Positions 1-8,350 of a DNA stretch of 64,000 nt are shown here, in pieces (position 1 is the first letter of the stretch; each line of letters starts with the position of its first letter). Under the pieces are notes generated by a model. The model made no database searches. It was given only the letters and a program-made list of their open reading frames with translations, and was not told the DNA's origin. Origin of the DNA: JAVBTR01 sp031556065 (GTDB taxonomy: Bacteria; Bacillota; Clostridia; Christensenellales; Aristaeellaceae); contig JAVBTR010000032.1 of the NCBI GenBank assembly GCA_031556065.1, forward strand, positions 1-64,000, given 5' to 3'. The translations under genes and the position numbers were made by a program.

Positions 1-599
1 ATCAGGTCCGGGTTTTCCAGAACCTGCTTATGGGTTTCTGCGGAACCAACCGTGGTAACAATACCTTCACCAACACGTGCAATAACGGTTTCTTCCCCTG
101 CACCGCCAACCAGGCGTTCAATATTGGTACGCACTGTGACCCGCGCCTTAGCACGCAGCTCGATACCATCCTTGGCGATAGCGGCCACCACAGGGGTCTC
201 GATCACCTTCGGGGTAACGCTCATCTGTACGGCCTGGAACACATCGCGGCCTGCCAGATCGATAGCGCAGGCCTTTTCAAAGGCCATTTCAATATTGGCT
301 CGCTGTGCCGCGATCAGGGCGTTAATAACCCTGTCCACGTTACCGCCAGCCAGGTAGTGGGTTTCAAGCTTGGTAATGGTCAGATTCAAGCCGGCTTTAT
401 TGGCCTTAATCAAAGGGTATACCAATTTCTGCGGCTGGATGCGGCGCACGCGCATACCCACCAACGTACCAATGGAAATATGCACACCGGATGCCAGCGC
501 GCTAATCCACAAGCCTACCGGGAAAAAACGCAGGAAAATAAGCAGAATAATAACAACAATGGCCACCAGGAAAATAATCAAGTAACCCCCATCAAACAT
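1..599 (-). CDS. floA: Flotillin-like protein FloA, 3' end cut by window edge
   Basis: Reading the minus strand from ATG at 599 gives 199 residues that run off the left edge. Residues about 6-27 are a hydrophobic membrane anchor, followed by a basic, Gly-rich stretch (VGMRVRRIQPQKLV) and a PHB-like domain (LETHYLAGGNVDRVI, then EMAFEKACAIDLAGRDV). This pattern matches FloA/YqfA, the bacterial flotillin that scaffolds functional membrane microdomains. Full-length FloA is about 330 residues, so roughly the C-terminal 40% is missing. A GGAGAGGGG site precedes the ATG. The NfeD-like gene lies directly upstream in the same direction, the usual flotillin/NfeD pairing, which strengthens the call. 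Confidence 0.93.
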   Translation of the reverse strand, partial: MFDGGYLIIFLVAIVVIILLIFLRFFPVGLWISALASGVHISIGTLVGMRVRRIQPQKLVYPLIKANKAGLNLTITKLETHYLAGGNVDRVINALIAAQRANIEMAFEKACAIDLAGRDVFQAVQMSVTPKVIETPVVAAIAKDGIELRAKARVTVRTNIERLVGGAGEETVIARVGEGIVTTVGSAETHKQVLENPDL

Positions 600-637
600 A
601 GCATAATCCCCTCTCCATATGTTTTATACGCAGCCCC

Positions 638-1138
638 TTAGTCGTCTGCGCGTTTTACAGAAATTTTGGAACCATCCACTGCCGCAATAATCACCTTGGT
701 ATTGGCATCCATGTATTCGCCTTCTGTCATCACATTCAGGCGCACCCCATCGAATTCTGCGATACCCGTAGGCCGCAAAACCGTTGTGGCCACCCCCTCG
801 CGGCCCAGAAACACCATCAGGTCTTCAGATGAAGTGTAGCCTGCTTCGGCGTTTTCCGTATCTTTTAAAATGATACCAGATCGGGACAATCGCCCATTGG
901 CCGCCGAGCGCAGGGCTATGGATACCGCGATGGCCACCACCGCCAGAACGATGATTGTCATCCCCAAAGCGGCCAAGCCGCCAAAGTTGGCCCAGGTGAT
1001 CCCAATGCTCACAGCGCATAGGATAATCCCCGAAATGCCCGGCAAACCAAAGCCTGGCAAGAACACTTCAACCGTTAACAGTGCGATGCCTGCCGTAAAG
1101 CAAATTCCAATCAATAGGTATATTTCCGTCATATACAT
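638..1138 (-). CDS. NfeD-like membrane protein
   Basis: About 166 residues. Several hydrophobic segments (about residues 4-22, 28-45 and 50-72) are followed by a soluble C-terminal region from about residue 105, with VFLGREGVATTVLRPTGIAEF, the OB-fold signature of NfeD proteins (short form without the N-terminal serine protease). NfeD proteins partner flotillins in the membrane, and floA follows 38 bases downstream. An open frame extends further up, but a GGGAGGGAGA site sits just before ATG 1138; ATG 1132, six bases further in, has better spacing and is an equal candidate. Role in microdomain assembly is inferred from family and neighbour. Confidence 0.88.
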   Translation of the reverse strand: MYMTEIYLLIGICFTAGIALLTVEVFLPGFGLPGISGIILCAVSIGITWANFGGLAALGMTIIVLAVVAIAVSIALRSAANGRLSRSGIILKDTENAEAGYTSSEDLMVFLGREGVATTVLRPTGIAEFDGVRLNVMTEGEYMDANTKVIIAAVDGSKISVKRADD

Positions 1139-1242
1139 TCTCCCTCCCTTGCATAATGACAGTATACCATTGATTGAAAGTCCTTCGCAACAAAATCGCA
1201 CGAATTATACATTTTTATGTTTGAATTGACATGGACTTGCCT

Positions 1243-1842
1243 TCAGCCATGAATCAATGCCCTAAGGGTTTCCAGGTCCTCTTCATACACCTTTGTCAGC
1301 TGCCTGTTATAGATCACCGACGCGGGGTGATACAGGGCAAACAGAGGCAGCGTTAGCCCCTTTTGTTCATCAATCGCAGCCTGAAAAACTTGACCATGGC
1401 AGTTGCCAATAACCGCCTCTTTGCCATACAACGCTTTTAGGGCCACATTTCCCAAGGTCACCAGCATTTTAGGCTTCACCAGGGCAATCTCTTCTTTTAG
1501 GTAAGGTAGAAACAAGCCAATCTCCTCTTTGGTAGGAGGCCTGTTCACCACCCTGTGCTTTTCCGACAGCTTCGTGGGGCGAATCTTAACCGTGTTAGAA
1601 ATAAAAATGTCTCCCCGGTTCAACTCCACACCGTTTAAAAAGGCTGTTAAGTTCTTCCCCGCCTTGCCCACAAAGGGCTTGCCTTCCAACACCTCTTGTT
1701 CCCCTGGCGCTTCGCCAATCAGCATCAGTTCCGGGTCTATATCCTTTCCCTGGCCGAAAACCAGGGTCTTTTCTTCCCCTGGCCAAAGGGACGCAAAAAA
1801 AAGGGCGCAGCGGTTTTCCATTTCATTAAGCGGCTTATTCAA
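1243..1842 (-). CDS. Uracil-DNA glycosylase superfamily protein lacking Fe-S cysteines
   Basis: 199 residues of the family 4/5-type uracil-DNA glycosylase fold. GEAPGEQE at 43-50 is the uracil/water-activation motif, and HPAS at 172-175 is the second catalytic-loop motif. Unlike its neighbour it has no CxxC near the N-terminus and lacks the cysteines that hold the 4Fe-4S cluster in family 4. It would remove uracil or another damaged base, or have lost catalysis; sequence alone cannot decide. Start is TTG 1842 with AAGGGGGA eight bases upstream. It begins directly after the stop of the upstream paralogue, so the two are translationally adjacent and probably arose by duplication. Confidence 0.85.
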   Translation of the reverse strand: MNKPLNEMENRCALFFASLWPGEEKTLVFGQGKDIDPELMLIGEAPGEQEVLEGKPFVGKAGKNLTAFLNGVELNRGDIFISNTVKIRPTKLSEKHRVVNRPPTKEEIGLFLPYLKEEIALVKPKMLVTLGNVALKALYGKEAVIGNCHGQVFQAAIDEQKGLTLPLFALYHPASVIYNRQLTKVYEEDLETLRALIHG

Positions 1843-1845
1843 GGC

Positions 1846-2430
1846 TTATTCCCCCTTATAAATATCATGGTACAGCCCTAAAGCCACAAGCTTTTCCTTT
1901 AATAAAAGCATATCCTGCCAAGCATCCTTTTTCTTGCTTTCATCCCGCAAAAGAGCAGAAGGATGGTAGGTAGGCAGCATGAAGACCCCTTTGCTTTCAA
2001 ACCACTTGCCTCTGTCCCTGGTAATACGCACCTGGGGACCTAAGGTATTCTGCGCAGCAGTGGCCCCTAAAAGTACAATCACCTTCGGGCGAATCAGTGC
2101 CACCTGTGCCCGCAGAAAAGGCAGGCAAGCGGCGGCTTCTTCAGGAGATGGCTGGCGGTTATTGGGCGGGCGGCATTTAACGATGTTGGCAATGTACACC
2201 CGTTCCCTTGGAAGCGCAATAGCAGCAAGCATCTTTGTGAGCAATTGCCCGGCAGGCCCTACAAATGCCAGCCCCTGTTCATCCTCCTGCTGGCCTGGCC
2301 CTTCACCAATAAACATAAGGGGCGCTTTTTCATCCCCCTGGCCTGGCACCTTATGATGAATATGGGCACACAAACCACAATTCTGGCAACCTGCCACCGC
2401 GTTTTTCAGCTCCGGCCATGAAACGCTCAT
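1846..2430 (-). CDS. Family 4 uracil-DNA glycosylase with 4Fe-4S cluster
   Basis: 194 residues. Removes uracil from DNA to start base excision repair. Four cysteines at 15, 18, 86 and 102 (CQNC, VKCRPPNN, AAACLPF) have the spacing of the 4Fe-4S ligands in family 4 enzymes; GEGPGQQED at 42-50 and YHPSALLRD around 155-163 are the catalytic motifs. A GTG at 2439 is in frame, but GGCGGTG lies six bases before ATG 2430, so the ATG is preferred. It is followed without a gap by the cluster-less paralogue, giving a tandem pair on the minus strand. Confidence 0.93.
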   Translation of the reverse strand: MSVSWPELKNAVAGCQNCGLCAHIHHKVPGQGDEKAPLMFIGEGPGQQEDEQGLAFVGPAGQLLTKMLAAIALPRERVYIANIVKCRPPNNRQPSPEEAAACLPFLRAQVALIRPKVIVLLGATAAQNTLGPQVRITRDRGKWFESKGVFMLPTYHPSALLRDESKKKDAWQDMLLLKEKLVALGLYHDIYKGE

Positions 2431-2456
2431 GCTGTTCACCGCCTTCTTTAGAATGG

Positions 2457-2753
2457 CTATTTTAAAAGAAAATTAAACGTGTTTCCAAGATCGGATATCA
2501 CCCAATTGACCAATGTCAAAATCAGCGCCACAAAAACCAGCGTTACTGCCAGGCCCGCGATCACCGCCAGAAAATCGAAAAGCCCAGCAGCAATTTTAAA
2601 CCGGCCTGCTTTTCTTAATTTCCGCTCCTCCGGAGGCAATTCATCTTCGAAATCGTCATCTTCTTCCAGGTCGTAATCTTCTTCATCTTCATACTCGTCT
2701 TCGTATTCGTCTTCCGGGAAGTATTCTTCTTCCTCTTCATACCGCTTTGGCAC
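2457..2753 (-). CDS. Small membrane protein with highly acidic N-terminus
   Basis: 98 residues, family not recognised. The first ~45 residues are almost entirely Glu, Asp and Tyr; a short basic patch (RKLRKAGRFK) follows, then a hydrophobic region from about 54 to 86 that can form one long or two short membrane spans. The basic patch next to the span suggests the acidic tail is cytoplasmic. Start is GTG 2753 with GGGAGG in front. It sits between trmL and the glycosylase pair in the same direction with short gaps, so co-transcription is likely. Function unknown. Confidence 0.75.
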   Translation of the reverse strand: MPKRYEEEEEYFPEDEYEDEYEDEEDYDLEEDDDFEDELPPEERKLRKAGRFKIAAGLFDFLAVIAGLAVTLVFVALILTLVNWVISDLGNTFNFLLK

Positions 2754-2768
2754 TTTCTCGCCTCCCTA

Positions 2769-3305
2769 TTATACGTAATCCAGCCAGGGGGCGGCCTTTT
2801 CTTCCCGGCCGGTCAATGCCCCTTCCCCTTTTAAACCGGGGAAATCCTGCTGGCGCAGCGCTTCATACAGCACCACCGCCACAGAGTTGGATAGATTCAA
2901 GCTTCTGGCATCCTCCCGCATGGGAATACGGATGCACCTATCGTAAGCCTTTTCAAGTAAATTTTCCGGTAATCCCCGGGTTTCACAGCCAAAGACGATA
3001 AAATCTTCCGGGCCGTAGCTTGCCTTGGTGTAATCCCTTGGCGCCTTGGTGCTGGCATAGTGCATCACCCCGCCGGAATTTTGCCCCAAGAAGCTTTCGA
3101 AATCCTTGTAAACAGTATATTCCATCATCCCCCAGTAATCCAGGCCCGCCCGCTTTAAATACCTGTCTTCCAATTTGAAGCCCAGGGGCTCGATCAAGTG
3201 CAGCTTTGCCCCGGTGGCGGCGCAGGTTCTTGCGATGTTGCCTGTGTTTTGGGGAATCTCCGGTTCAAATAAGACGATGTTCAACTGCCATTCCATCCCA
3301 ATCAT
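2769..3305 (-). CDS. trmL: tRNA (cytidine(34)-2'-O)-methyltransferase TrmL
   Basis: 178 residues, a normal length for this single-domain SPOUT enzyme. It methylates the 2'-O of the wobble nucleotide of some leucine tRNAs using S-adenosylmethionine. Visible signatures are FEPEIPQNTGNIARTCAATG near the N-terminus and the knot-forming C-terminal motifs VFGCETRGLPENLL and IPMREDARSLNLSNSVAV, which bind the cofactor. There is no clear Shine-Dalgarno site in front of ATG 3305; ATG 3296 (MEWQLN) is an alternative start. Confidence 0.95.
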   Translation of the reverse strand: MIGMEWQLNIVLFEPEIPQNTGNIARTCAATGAKLHLIEPLGFKLEDRYLKRAGLDYWGMMEYTVYKDFESFLGQNSGGVMHYASTKAPRDYTKASYGPEDFIVFGCETRGLPENLLEKAYDRCIRIPMREDARSLNLSNSVAVVLYEALRQQDFPGLKGEGALTGREEKAAPWLDYV

Positions 3306-3400
3306 TGTTTTTTCGCTGTTATTGTACCAAAGGGGAATTGTAATTTCAACTGTCTCATGTTAAACTGCGAAACAGTCAATGGCAGAAAGAAGGCAATTCC

Positions 3401-4282
3401 GTGCATTCAAAAGCGAAAGCCCATGGGGCAATGGTGTTTATTCACGTGGCGTGGGGGTTAAGCTTTATTTTTAGCAAGCATGCGCTCAACTCCGGTTTTA
3501 CCCCCATGGCACTGGCCTTTGTGCGCTATCTGCTTACCGCCCTCATCTATGTGCCCATGCTTTTAAAAACCGAAAAAAAGCTCAAGATTCAAAAAGGTGA
3601 TTGGCTGTCCTTATTCTTTTCTGCGCTTTTTGGCATAACCCTTTACTATTACTTCGAATATACTGGCATCACCTTAACGTCTACCGTCAACGCGTCTTTG
3701 ATCCTGGCCGCGATTCCCATCCTGACCATGCTTTTTGAAACAGCACTGTTTCATTTGCCTTTAACGGCCCGTAAAATTGGCGGTGCGGTGCTTTCTATTG
3801 TAGGGGTAGGGCTTATTGTAGCCACCGGCGCGGACAGCGGAACCCATTCTCTAAAGGGAGATTTGATGATCCTGGGCGCCAGCCTTGCCTGGGTAGGGTA
3901 TCTGATCATCAGCGCAAAGCTTAGAAAACGCTACACCAGCCTTTCCATGAACACCCTCCAGGCGCTGTTCGGCTTAGCCACGCTGCTGCCCTTGGCTTTA
4001 GCGGAGCCCGTGAACCTGGCCGCCATTCCCCTGTCCGGCTGGGTGGCTGTGCTCCTTCTGGCTGCTGTGTGTTCCGCCCTTTGCTACTGGCTTTACGGTA
4101 ACGCCATTCATGTGTTAACCCCCCTTTCCGCTGCCATTTACATCAACCTCATTCCTCTGGTAACCATCATCGGCGGCGTATTTTTCCTTTCGGAGCCTTT
4201 TGGCCCTTTGCAGGCCGCAGGCGGACTGCTGATTATCATCAGTATTTTTATCGTTTCAATTCCCCAAAATAAATCAAATTAG
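3401..4282 (+). CDS. EamA/DMT-family transporter
   Basis: 293 residues made of ten predicted membrane helices as two EamA-type five-helix repeats (about 8-140 and 152-288). The first repeat starts with VAWGLSFIFSKHAL, the usual helix-1 motif of drug/metabolite transporters; the second starts GDLMILGASLAWVGYLI. Substrate cannot be read from the sequence; relatives export amino acids, nucleosides or drugs. Start is GTG 3401 with AGAAGG eight bases upstream. It stands alone, divergent from trmL. Confidence 0.9.
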   Translation: MHSKAKAHGAMVFIHVAWGLSFIFSKHALNSGFTPMALAFVRYLLTALIYVPMLLKTEKKLKIQKGDWLSLFFSALFGITLYYYFEYTGITLTSTVNASLILAAIPILTMLFETALFHLPLTARKIGGAVLSIVGVGLIVATGADSGTHSLKGDLMILGASLAWVGYLIISAKLRKRYTSLSMNTLQALFGLATLLPLALAEPVNLAAIPLSGWVAVLLLAAVCSALCYWLYGNAIHVLTPLSAAIYINLIPLVTIIGGVFFLSEPFGPLQAAGGLLIIISIFIVSIPQNKSN

Positions 4283-4285
4283 GGC

Positions 4286-4314
4286 TTGCATTATTCCGGT
4301 AAGGATGGTAAAAT
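4286..4314 (+). promoter_or_regulatory. Predicted sigma-A promoter for rpmB
   Basis: TTGCAT (4286-4291) and TAAAAT (4309-4314) are separated by 17 bases, about 45 bases before the rpmB start. Confidence 0.6.
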
Positions 4315-4359
4315 ACTTATTGCTTTGTAGCGTTTAAACTCCAAAAGGAGGTGTTATTG

Positions 4360-4575
4360 ATGGGTAAGTTTTGTCAAGTATGTGAAAAAGGTAAGTTGAA
4401 CGGCCACAACGTGAGCCACTCCAACCGCAAATCCAACCGCACCTGGGCTCCCAACGTGCAGAGGGTTCGTGTTACGCTGAACGGCCGCACCGCAACGATG
4501 AACGTTTGCACCCGCTGCCTGCGCAGTGGCAACGTGTTGCGCGCAACTTCTACCGCCGCTGTGGTGGAAGCCTGA
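4360..4575 (+). CDS. rpmB: 50S ribosomal protein L28
   Basis: 71 residues beginning MGKFCQVCEKGKLNGHNVSH, a textbook L28. It keeps both CxxC pairs (FCQVC and NVCTRC), so it is the zinc-binding form. The start is ATG 4360: AAGGAGGTG lies six bases upstream. A strong hairpin terminator follows the stop. In many Firmicutes rpmB is a monocistronic unit like this one. Confidence 0.98.
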   Translation: MGKFCQVCEKGKLNGHNVSHSNRKSNRTWAPNVQRVRVTLNGRTATMNVCTRCLRSGNVLRATSTAAVVEA

Positions 4576-4590
4576 TTCGCATCATCCATA

Positions 4591-4627
4591 AAAAAGCGAA
4601 GCCATTTCAACATGGCTTCGCTTTTTT
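4591..4627. terminator. Bidirectional intrinsic terminator between rpmB and glsB-like gene
   Basis: A 15-base inverted repeat (AAAAAGCGAAGCCAT and its complement) around a six-base loop, with an A run on the left and a T run on the right. It can stop rpmB on plus and the converging GlsB-type gene on minus. Confidence 0.9.
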
Positions 4628-4679
4628 ACGTCAAGTCTTGCTCTCACCCAAACCAGGCGATGAAGGACCATCTGCGGTC

Positions 4680-4934
4680 TCAGTGGGCTTTTTGAACCAT
4701 ATTAACAACCAGCAAGCACAGACACGCGCCTCCGATGGCGATTAGCATGCTCCATACGTTGAAGCCCGTGACGGTGCCAAGGCCTAACAGCGATGCCAGG
4801 AAGCCGCCTACAATGGCCCCCAGTACTCCAAATAGGATATTGGCGCCAGCGCCCATTTGGCTGTTCTTGCCCATAATAATACTTGCCAGCCAGCCTGCCA
4901 GCGCACCAAAGACGAGCCATAGAATAATATTCAT
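4680..4934 (-). CDS. GlsB/YeaQ/YmgE family membrane protein
   Basis: 84 residues with three hydrophobic segments rich in Gly (LVFGALAGWLASIIMG, ILFGVLGAIVGGFLASLLG, MLIAIGGACLCLLVVNMV). This is the transglycosylase-associated/GlsB fold found in general-stress envelope proteins; its biochemical role is unknown. The open frame reaches further up, but AAAGGA sits nine bases before ATG 4934 and the family starts here (MNIILWLVFG). Confidence 0.9.
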   Translation of the reverse strand: MNIILWLVFGALAGWLASIIMGKNSQMGAGANILFGVLGAIVGGFLASLLGLGTVTGFNVWSMLIAIGGACLCLLVVNMVQKAH

Positions 4935-5059
4935 CCCATTACATCCTTTCTTGAATTCGGTTTCGAATAAGAGAATGCGCAAAATTCTGATAAATTATTC
5001 AACTGATTTTCGAACAAAATCCATTGTTCATACGTTTTAAAACATAGAACGACCCGCGG

Positions 5060-5088
5060 TGTACAAACCAAGGGTTTGGTGCTATAAT
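5060..5088 (+). promoter_or_regulatory. Predicted sigma-A promoter for the D,D-carboxypeptidase
   Basis: TGTACA (5060-5065), 17-base spacer, TATAAT (5083-5088), 37 bases before the TTG start. Confidence 0.6.
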
Positions 5089-5124
5089 ATTAACCCGAAT
5101 GCGATTGAAAGGGGAGGCGATGGG

Positions 5125-6567
5125 TTGAAGCGGTTCTTTGCGGTATTGTTAACAGCCTTGGTTCTGCTCACCTCCGCCTACGCCGAGGAAGAAATCAAGT
5201 TCGTTCTTCCCCAAATTCCCGCAGGCACTCCCGAGTATGATCCTGCTACCCCCGAAAAGCTGATACAGGATCAGTTGATCGCTAAAAGTGCCATTCTTAT
5301 AGAAGCGGACAACGGCGAAGTTATTTTTGAAAAAGAACCGGACATCCCCTTGTATCCCGCTTCCACAACTAAAATCATGACAGTTCTTCTGGCCCTGCAG
5401 GCCTGCGAGGATTTAAACGAGCTGGTTACCTTCTCTGAACGGGCCATTACCATGCCGGATTCTTCTTATGTGACCGGCAAGTTCAAGCTCGGTGAACAGG
5501 TGCCTCTGATCGATGTGCTTTACGCTGTCATGGTGCTTTCCGCCAACGATGCAGCCACCGCTGTGGCAGAGCACATTTCCGGCAGCGTGGAAGCTTTTGC
5601 CGAATATATGAATACAGCAGCCCAAGCCTTTGGCTGCACCAACACCCACTTTACCAACGCCAACGGCGTCCACGATCCCAACCATTACACCTCTGCCCGG
5701 GATTTGGCCATTATTGCAAGAGAGGCCATGACCAACGAAGAATTTAAGAAAATGGCCGGAACCACCCAATGGAATATCTACAAAACCAACATGCAAAAAT
5801 CTCGTACCATCACCAGCTCCACCTGGTTTATCAACCAATCAGATAAGCATCCCGATTTATATTTTCCTGCGGGAACCGGCGTTAAAACCGGTTCCACCAA
5901 AGCCGCCGGCTTTTGCTTTGTAGGTTCTGCCAGCCAAGATGGGGTGAACCTGATTTCCGTGGTACTCTACTCCGGGGAGGAGGGGCGCTACAGAGACACC
6001 ATTAAACTGATGAACTACGGCTTTTCCAAATACATCAGCGTTACCCCATCAGAGCTATTCAGTCTAAGCCCTATTGCTATTGAAACCACCAACTTTTCTT
6101 TAAACGATACCAACTTGGGGCGGCTCACCCTGTATCTAAAAGCCACAGACGATGTGGAGCATGCCTCCGTTACCATAAATAAAGACGATTTGGATTCTTA
6201 CGCCAGAAGCTTCAAAAGACAGTGCATCATTAACTACACCAGAGATTTTTCCGCTCCTATCGCCTATGGGGAAGAATTTGGCACGCTGACATATATCCCC
6301 AGTGAAGGAAATACTGTGGAGTACAAGCTCATCGCCAGCCGTTCTATTGAGGTACGGGAAAACGCGCCTAAATCCATTGAGCAAATTGAAGCGGAAACCT
6401 ATGCCGACCCCAATCCCTTTCCACCCCTGAGCCTGGAGCTGATTCTGACTTTGTCCTGGCCGTTATTCATGGTGGTTGGCTTAATTATTGTTCTGCGCAA
6501 GGTATTCAAGCGCCGCCGCATGAAGCTGGCAAAAATTCCCGATCCCATTCGCAGGCGTTTCAAGTAA
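5125..6567 (+). CDS. D-alanyl-D-alanine carboxypeptidase (peptidase S11, DacA/DacF type)
   Basis: 480 residues from TTG 5125. Trims the terminal D-Ala from peptidoglycan stem peptides at the outer membrane face. An N-terminal signal peptide (KRFFAVLLTALVLLTSAYA) precedes the penicillin-binding domain with STTK at 80-83, SAN at 139-141 and KTG at 255-257. A C-terminal beta domain follows, then a membrane span near residues 432-452 with a very basic tail, instead of the amphipathic anchor of many DacA proteins. GGGGAGG is seven bases before the TTG; the longer frame would bury the signal peptide. The next genes are also envelope proteins. Confidence 0.93.
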   Translation: MKRFFAVLLTALVLLTSAYAEEEIKFVLPQIPAGTPEYDPATPEKLIQDQLIAKSAILIEADNGEVIFEKEPDIPLYPASTTKIMTVLLALQACEDLNELVTFSERAITMPDSSYVTGKFKLGEQVPLIDVLYAVMVLSANDAATAVAEHISGSVEAFAEYMNTAAQAFGCTNTHFTNANGVHDPNHYTSARDLAIIAREAMTNEEFKKMAGTTQWNIYKTNMQKSRTITSSTWFINQSDKHPDLYFPAGTGVKTGSTKAAGFCFVGSASQDGVNLISVVLYSGEEGRYRDTIKLMNYGFSKYISVTPSELFSLSPIAIETTNFSLNDTNLGRLTLYLKATDDVEHASVTINKDDLDSYARSFKRQCIINYTRDFSAPIAYGEEFGTLTYIPSEGNTVEYKLIASRSIEVRENAPKSIEQIEAETYADPNPFPPLSLELILTLSWPLFMVVGLIIVLRKVFKRRRMKLAKIPDPIRRRFK

Positions 6568-6606
6568 CCTTCCTCCGAAATATTCGTAACACATTCGTAA
6601 TAATCA

Positions 6607-6635
6607 TTTACTTTTTCGACGCAATATGCTATGAT
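6607..6635 (+). promoter_or_regulatory. Predicted extended -10 promoter for the peptidoglycan-binding protein
   Basis: TATGAT at 6630-6635 preceded by TGC (extended -10), with a weak TTTACT 17 bases upstream. Confidence 0.45.
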
Positions 6636-6663
6636 AGGCGCATGTTTAAAGGAGGATGTCCCC

Positions 6664-8328
6664 ATGCGCAAACAGCTATTGTTACTAATGACATGTTTTG
6701 TAATGCTTTTTAGCGTATCTTTAGCCCAAGCGGAAACATACCGCACGCTGCGCAACGGCGAAGTGAGCCAGGATGTGGCCACCATGCAGCAGGCGCTAAT
6801 CGATCTCGGGTTTTTAAAAGCCAAGGCTGATGGCAAATTTGGCACCTTGACAGAGAACGCCATCCGAGCCTTCCAAAAGAAGTACAGGCTGGATGTAGAC
6901 GGTGTGGCGGGCACCAAAACCCTGGAACTCTTATATGAGAAAGCCGATTCTGCCTCCACCTCTGCTGTACAGCCTACAGCCACGCCTGCTCCTGCCGGTA
7001 CAGCTTCCCCCAGCGCTGCCACCGCGCCCCCATCCGGCTCATATGCTACCCTGGAGTATGGCGATTCCGGGGATAACATCAAAAAAATGCAAAGCGCGTT
7101 GAACGCCCTGGGTTACTCCTGCGGCAGCGCAGATGGCAAATTTGGCCCCAGCACCTACAGCGCTGTGCGTGCCTTCCAAAAAGCAAAGGGCTTGAAAATC
7201 GACGGCAAAGCAGGAAACGCCACCTTGACCGCGTTATATAATACGAGTAGCGCCAGCGGGACTGCCACGGTCGAGCCGACTGTGGCCCCTACCGCCGCTC
7301 CCACCACTGTTCCCACCGACTCCGGTTCCGCTTCTTCTTCCATCACCATGCCCAGCCAATCCCTTCGTTTAGGAATGAAGGGCGATGAAGTAAAGAACCT
7401 GCAAAAAAAGCTAAACGAAAAGGGTTATTCTGCTGGTTCCGTAGACGGGGTTTACGGCAACAAAACCGTTAGCGCCGTTAAAGCGGTACAAACCGCAAAC
7501 CGACTTACGGTAGATGGGGTTGCAGGCACCAAGACCTATGCTGTTCTATGGGCAGGCGCCTCTGCCAGCGATGCTCCCTCCGCCACTGCCGCCCCCACCA
7601 TTGTGCCCGACAGCAGCTACCAAACATTGGCGGTAGGTTCTTCCGGCGCAGATGTGAAAAAGCTGCAAAACGCCCTTAAAACCCTAAACTACGAAGTATC
7701 GGTAGACGGGGAATTCGGCGGCCAAACAAAAATCGCGGTTACCGCTTTCCAGAACCAAAATGGGCTGACCGCTTCCGGCTCTGCCGACGCCGCCACCTTA
7801 ACCCTTCTTTACAGCGGCAACGGCAAAAAGTACGTGGCCCCGGATACCTCCTCCACCACGGCCAAAACAGGCGGTGGGCCCAGCTCCAGCCAGGTACAGC
7901 TTCTGCACTGGTTTAACGATGTAAAACCCTCCCTTAAAGGCGGCAGCTCCCTGTTTGTATATGACCCGGCCACCAATATTAACTGGACATTGAAAGTCCT
8001 TTCAAATGGCCGCCATTGCGATGCAGAGCCCGCTACCCAGGCCGACACGGATTCCATGTATAAAGCCTTTGGCAACAAAAACACCTGGAACCAACGAGCC
8101 GTTTATGTAAAGCTTCCCGATGGACGCTGGACATTGGCTTCCACCCACAACGTGCCCCATCTTTCCGGCAGCATTAAGAACAACGGTTTTGACGGTCATT
8201 TATGCGTCCATTTCTTGCGGGATATGGCCGAAGCGGAAAAGAACGACCCCAATTACGGCGTCAGCAACCAAAAGACCATCCGAAGCGCATGGAAATCCCT
8301 GACAGGCATTACCTACGAGGAGAAGTAA
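6664..8328 (+). CDS. Exported protein with four peptidoglycan-binding repeats and an unassigned C-terminal domain
   Basis: 554 residues. A signal peptide ending AQA is followed by four PG_binding_1 repeats (about 30-90, 135-195, 240-300, 325-380), each with the DGxFGxxTxxAVxAFQ pattern, joined by Thr/Pro/Ala-rich linkers. The last ~140 residues form a separate domain containing THNVPHLSGSI and, about 15 residues later, GFDGHLCVHF. The His and Cys spacing resembles the catalytic loop of YkuD L,D-transpeptidases, but the match is partial. AAAGGAGGATG is just before ATG 6664. Probably anchored in and acting on the cell wall; catalytic activity is an inference. Confidence 0.88.
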   Translation: MRKQLLLLMTCFVMLFSVSLAQAETYRTLRNGEVSQDVATMQQALIDLGFLKAKADGKFGTLTENAIRAFQKKYRLDVDGVAGTKTLELLYEKADSASTSAVQPTATPAPAGTASPSAATAPPSGSYATLEYGDSGDNIKKMQSALNALGYSCGSADGKFGPSTYSAVRAFQKAKGLKIDGKAGNATLTALYNTSSASGTATVEPTVAPTAAPTTVPTDSGSASSSITMPSQSLRLGMKGDEVKNLQKKLNEKGYSAGSVDGVYGNKTVSAVKAVQTANRLTVDGVAGTKTYAVLWAGASASDAPSATAAPTIVPDSSYQTLAVGSSGADVKKLQNALKTLNYEVSVDGEFGGQTKIAVTAFQNQNGLTASGSADAATLTLLYSGNGKKYVAPDTSSTTAKTGGGPSSSQVQLLHWFNDVKPSLKGGSSLFVYDPATNINWTLKVLSNGRHCDAEPATQADTDSMYKAFGNKNTWNQRAVYVKLPDGRWTLASTHNVPHLSGSIKNNGFDGHLCVHFLRDMAEAEKNDPNYGVSNQKTIRSAWKSLTGITYEEK

Positions 8329-8350
8329 TCTCCTAAAAAGGAGGAATGGC

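Noticed and set aside
6399..7082. 227-codon minus-strand frame
   Set aside because: Antisense to the carboxypeptidase end and the peptidoglycan-binding gene; no start signal.
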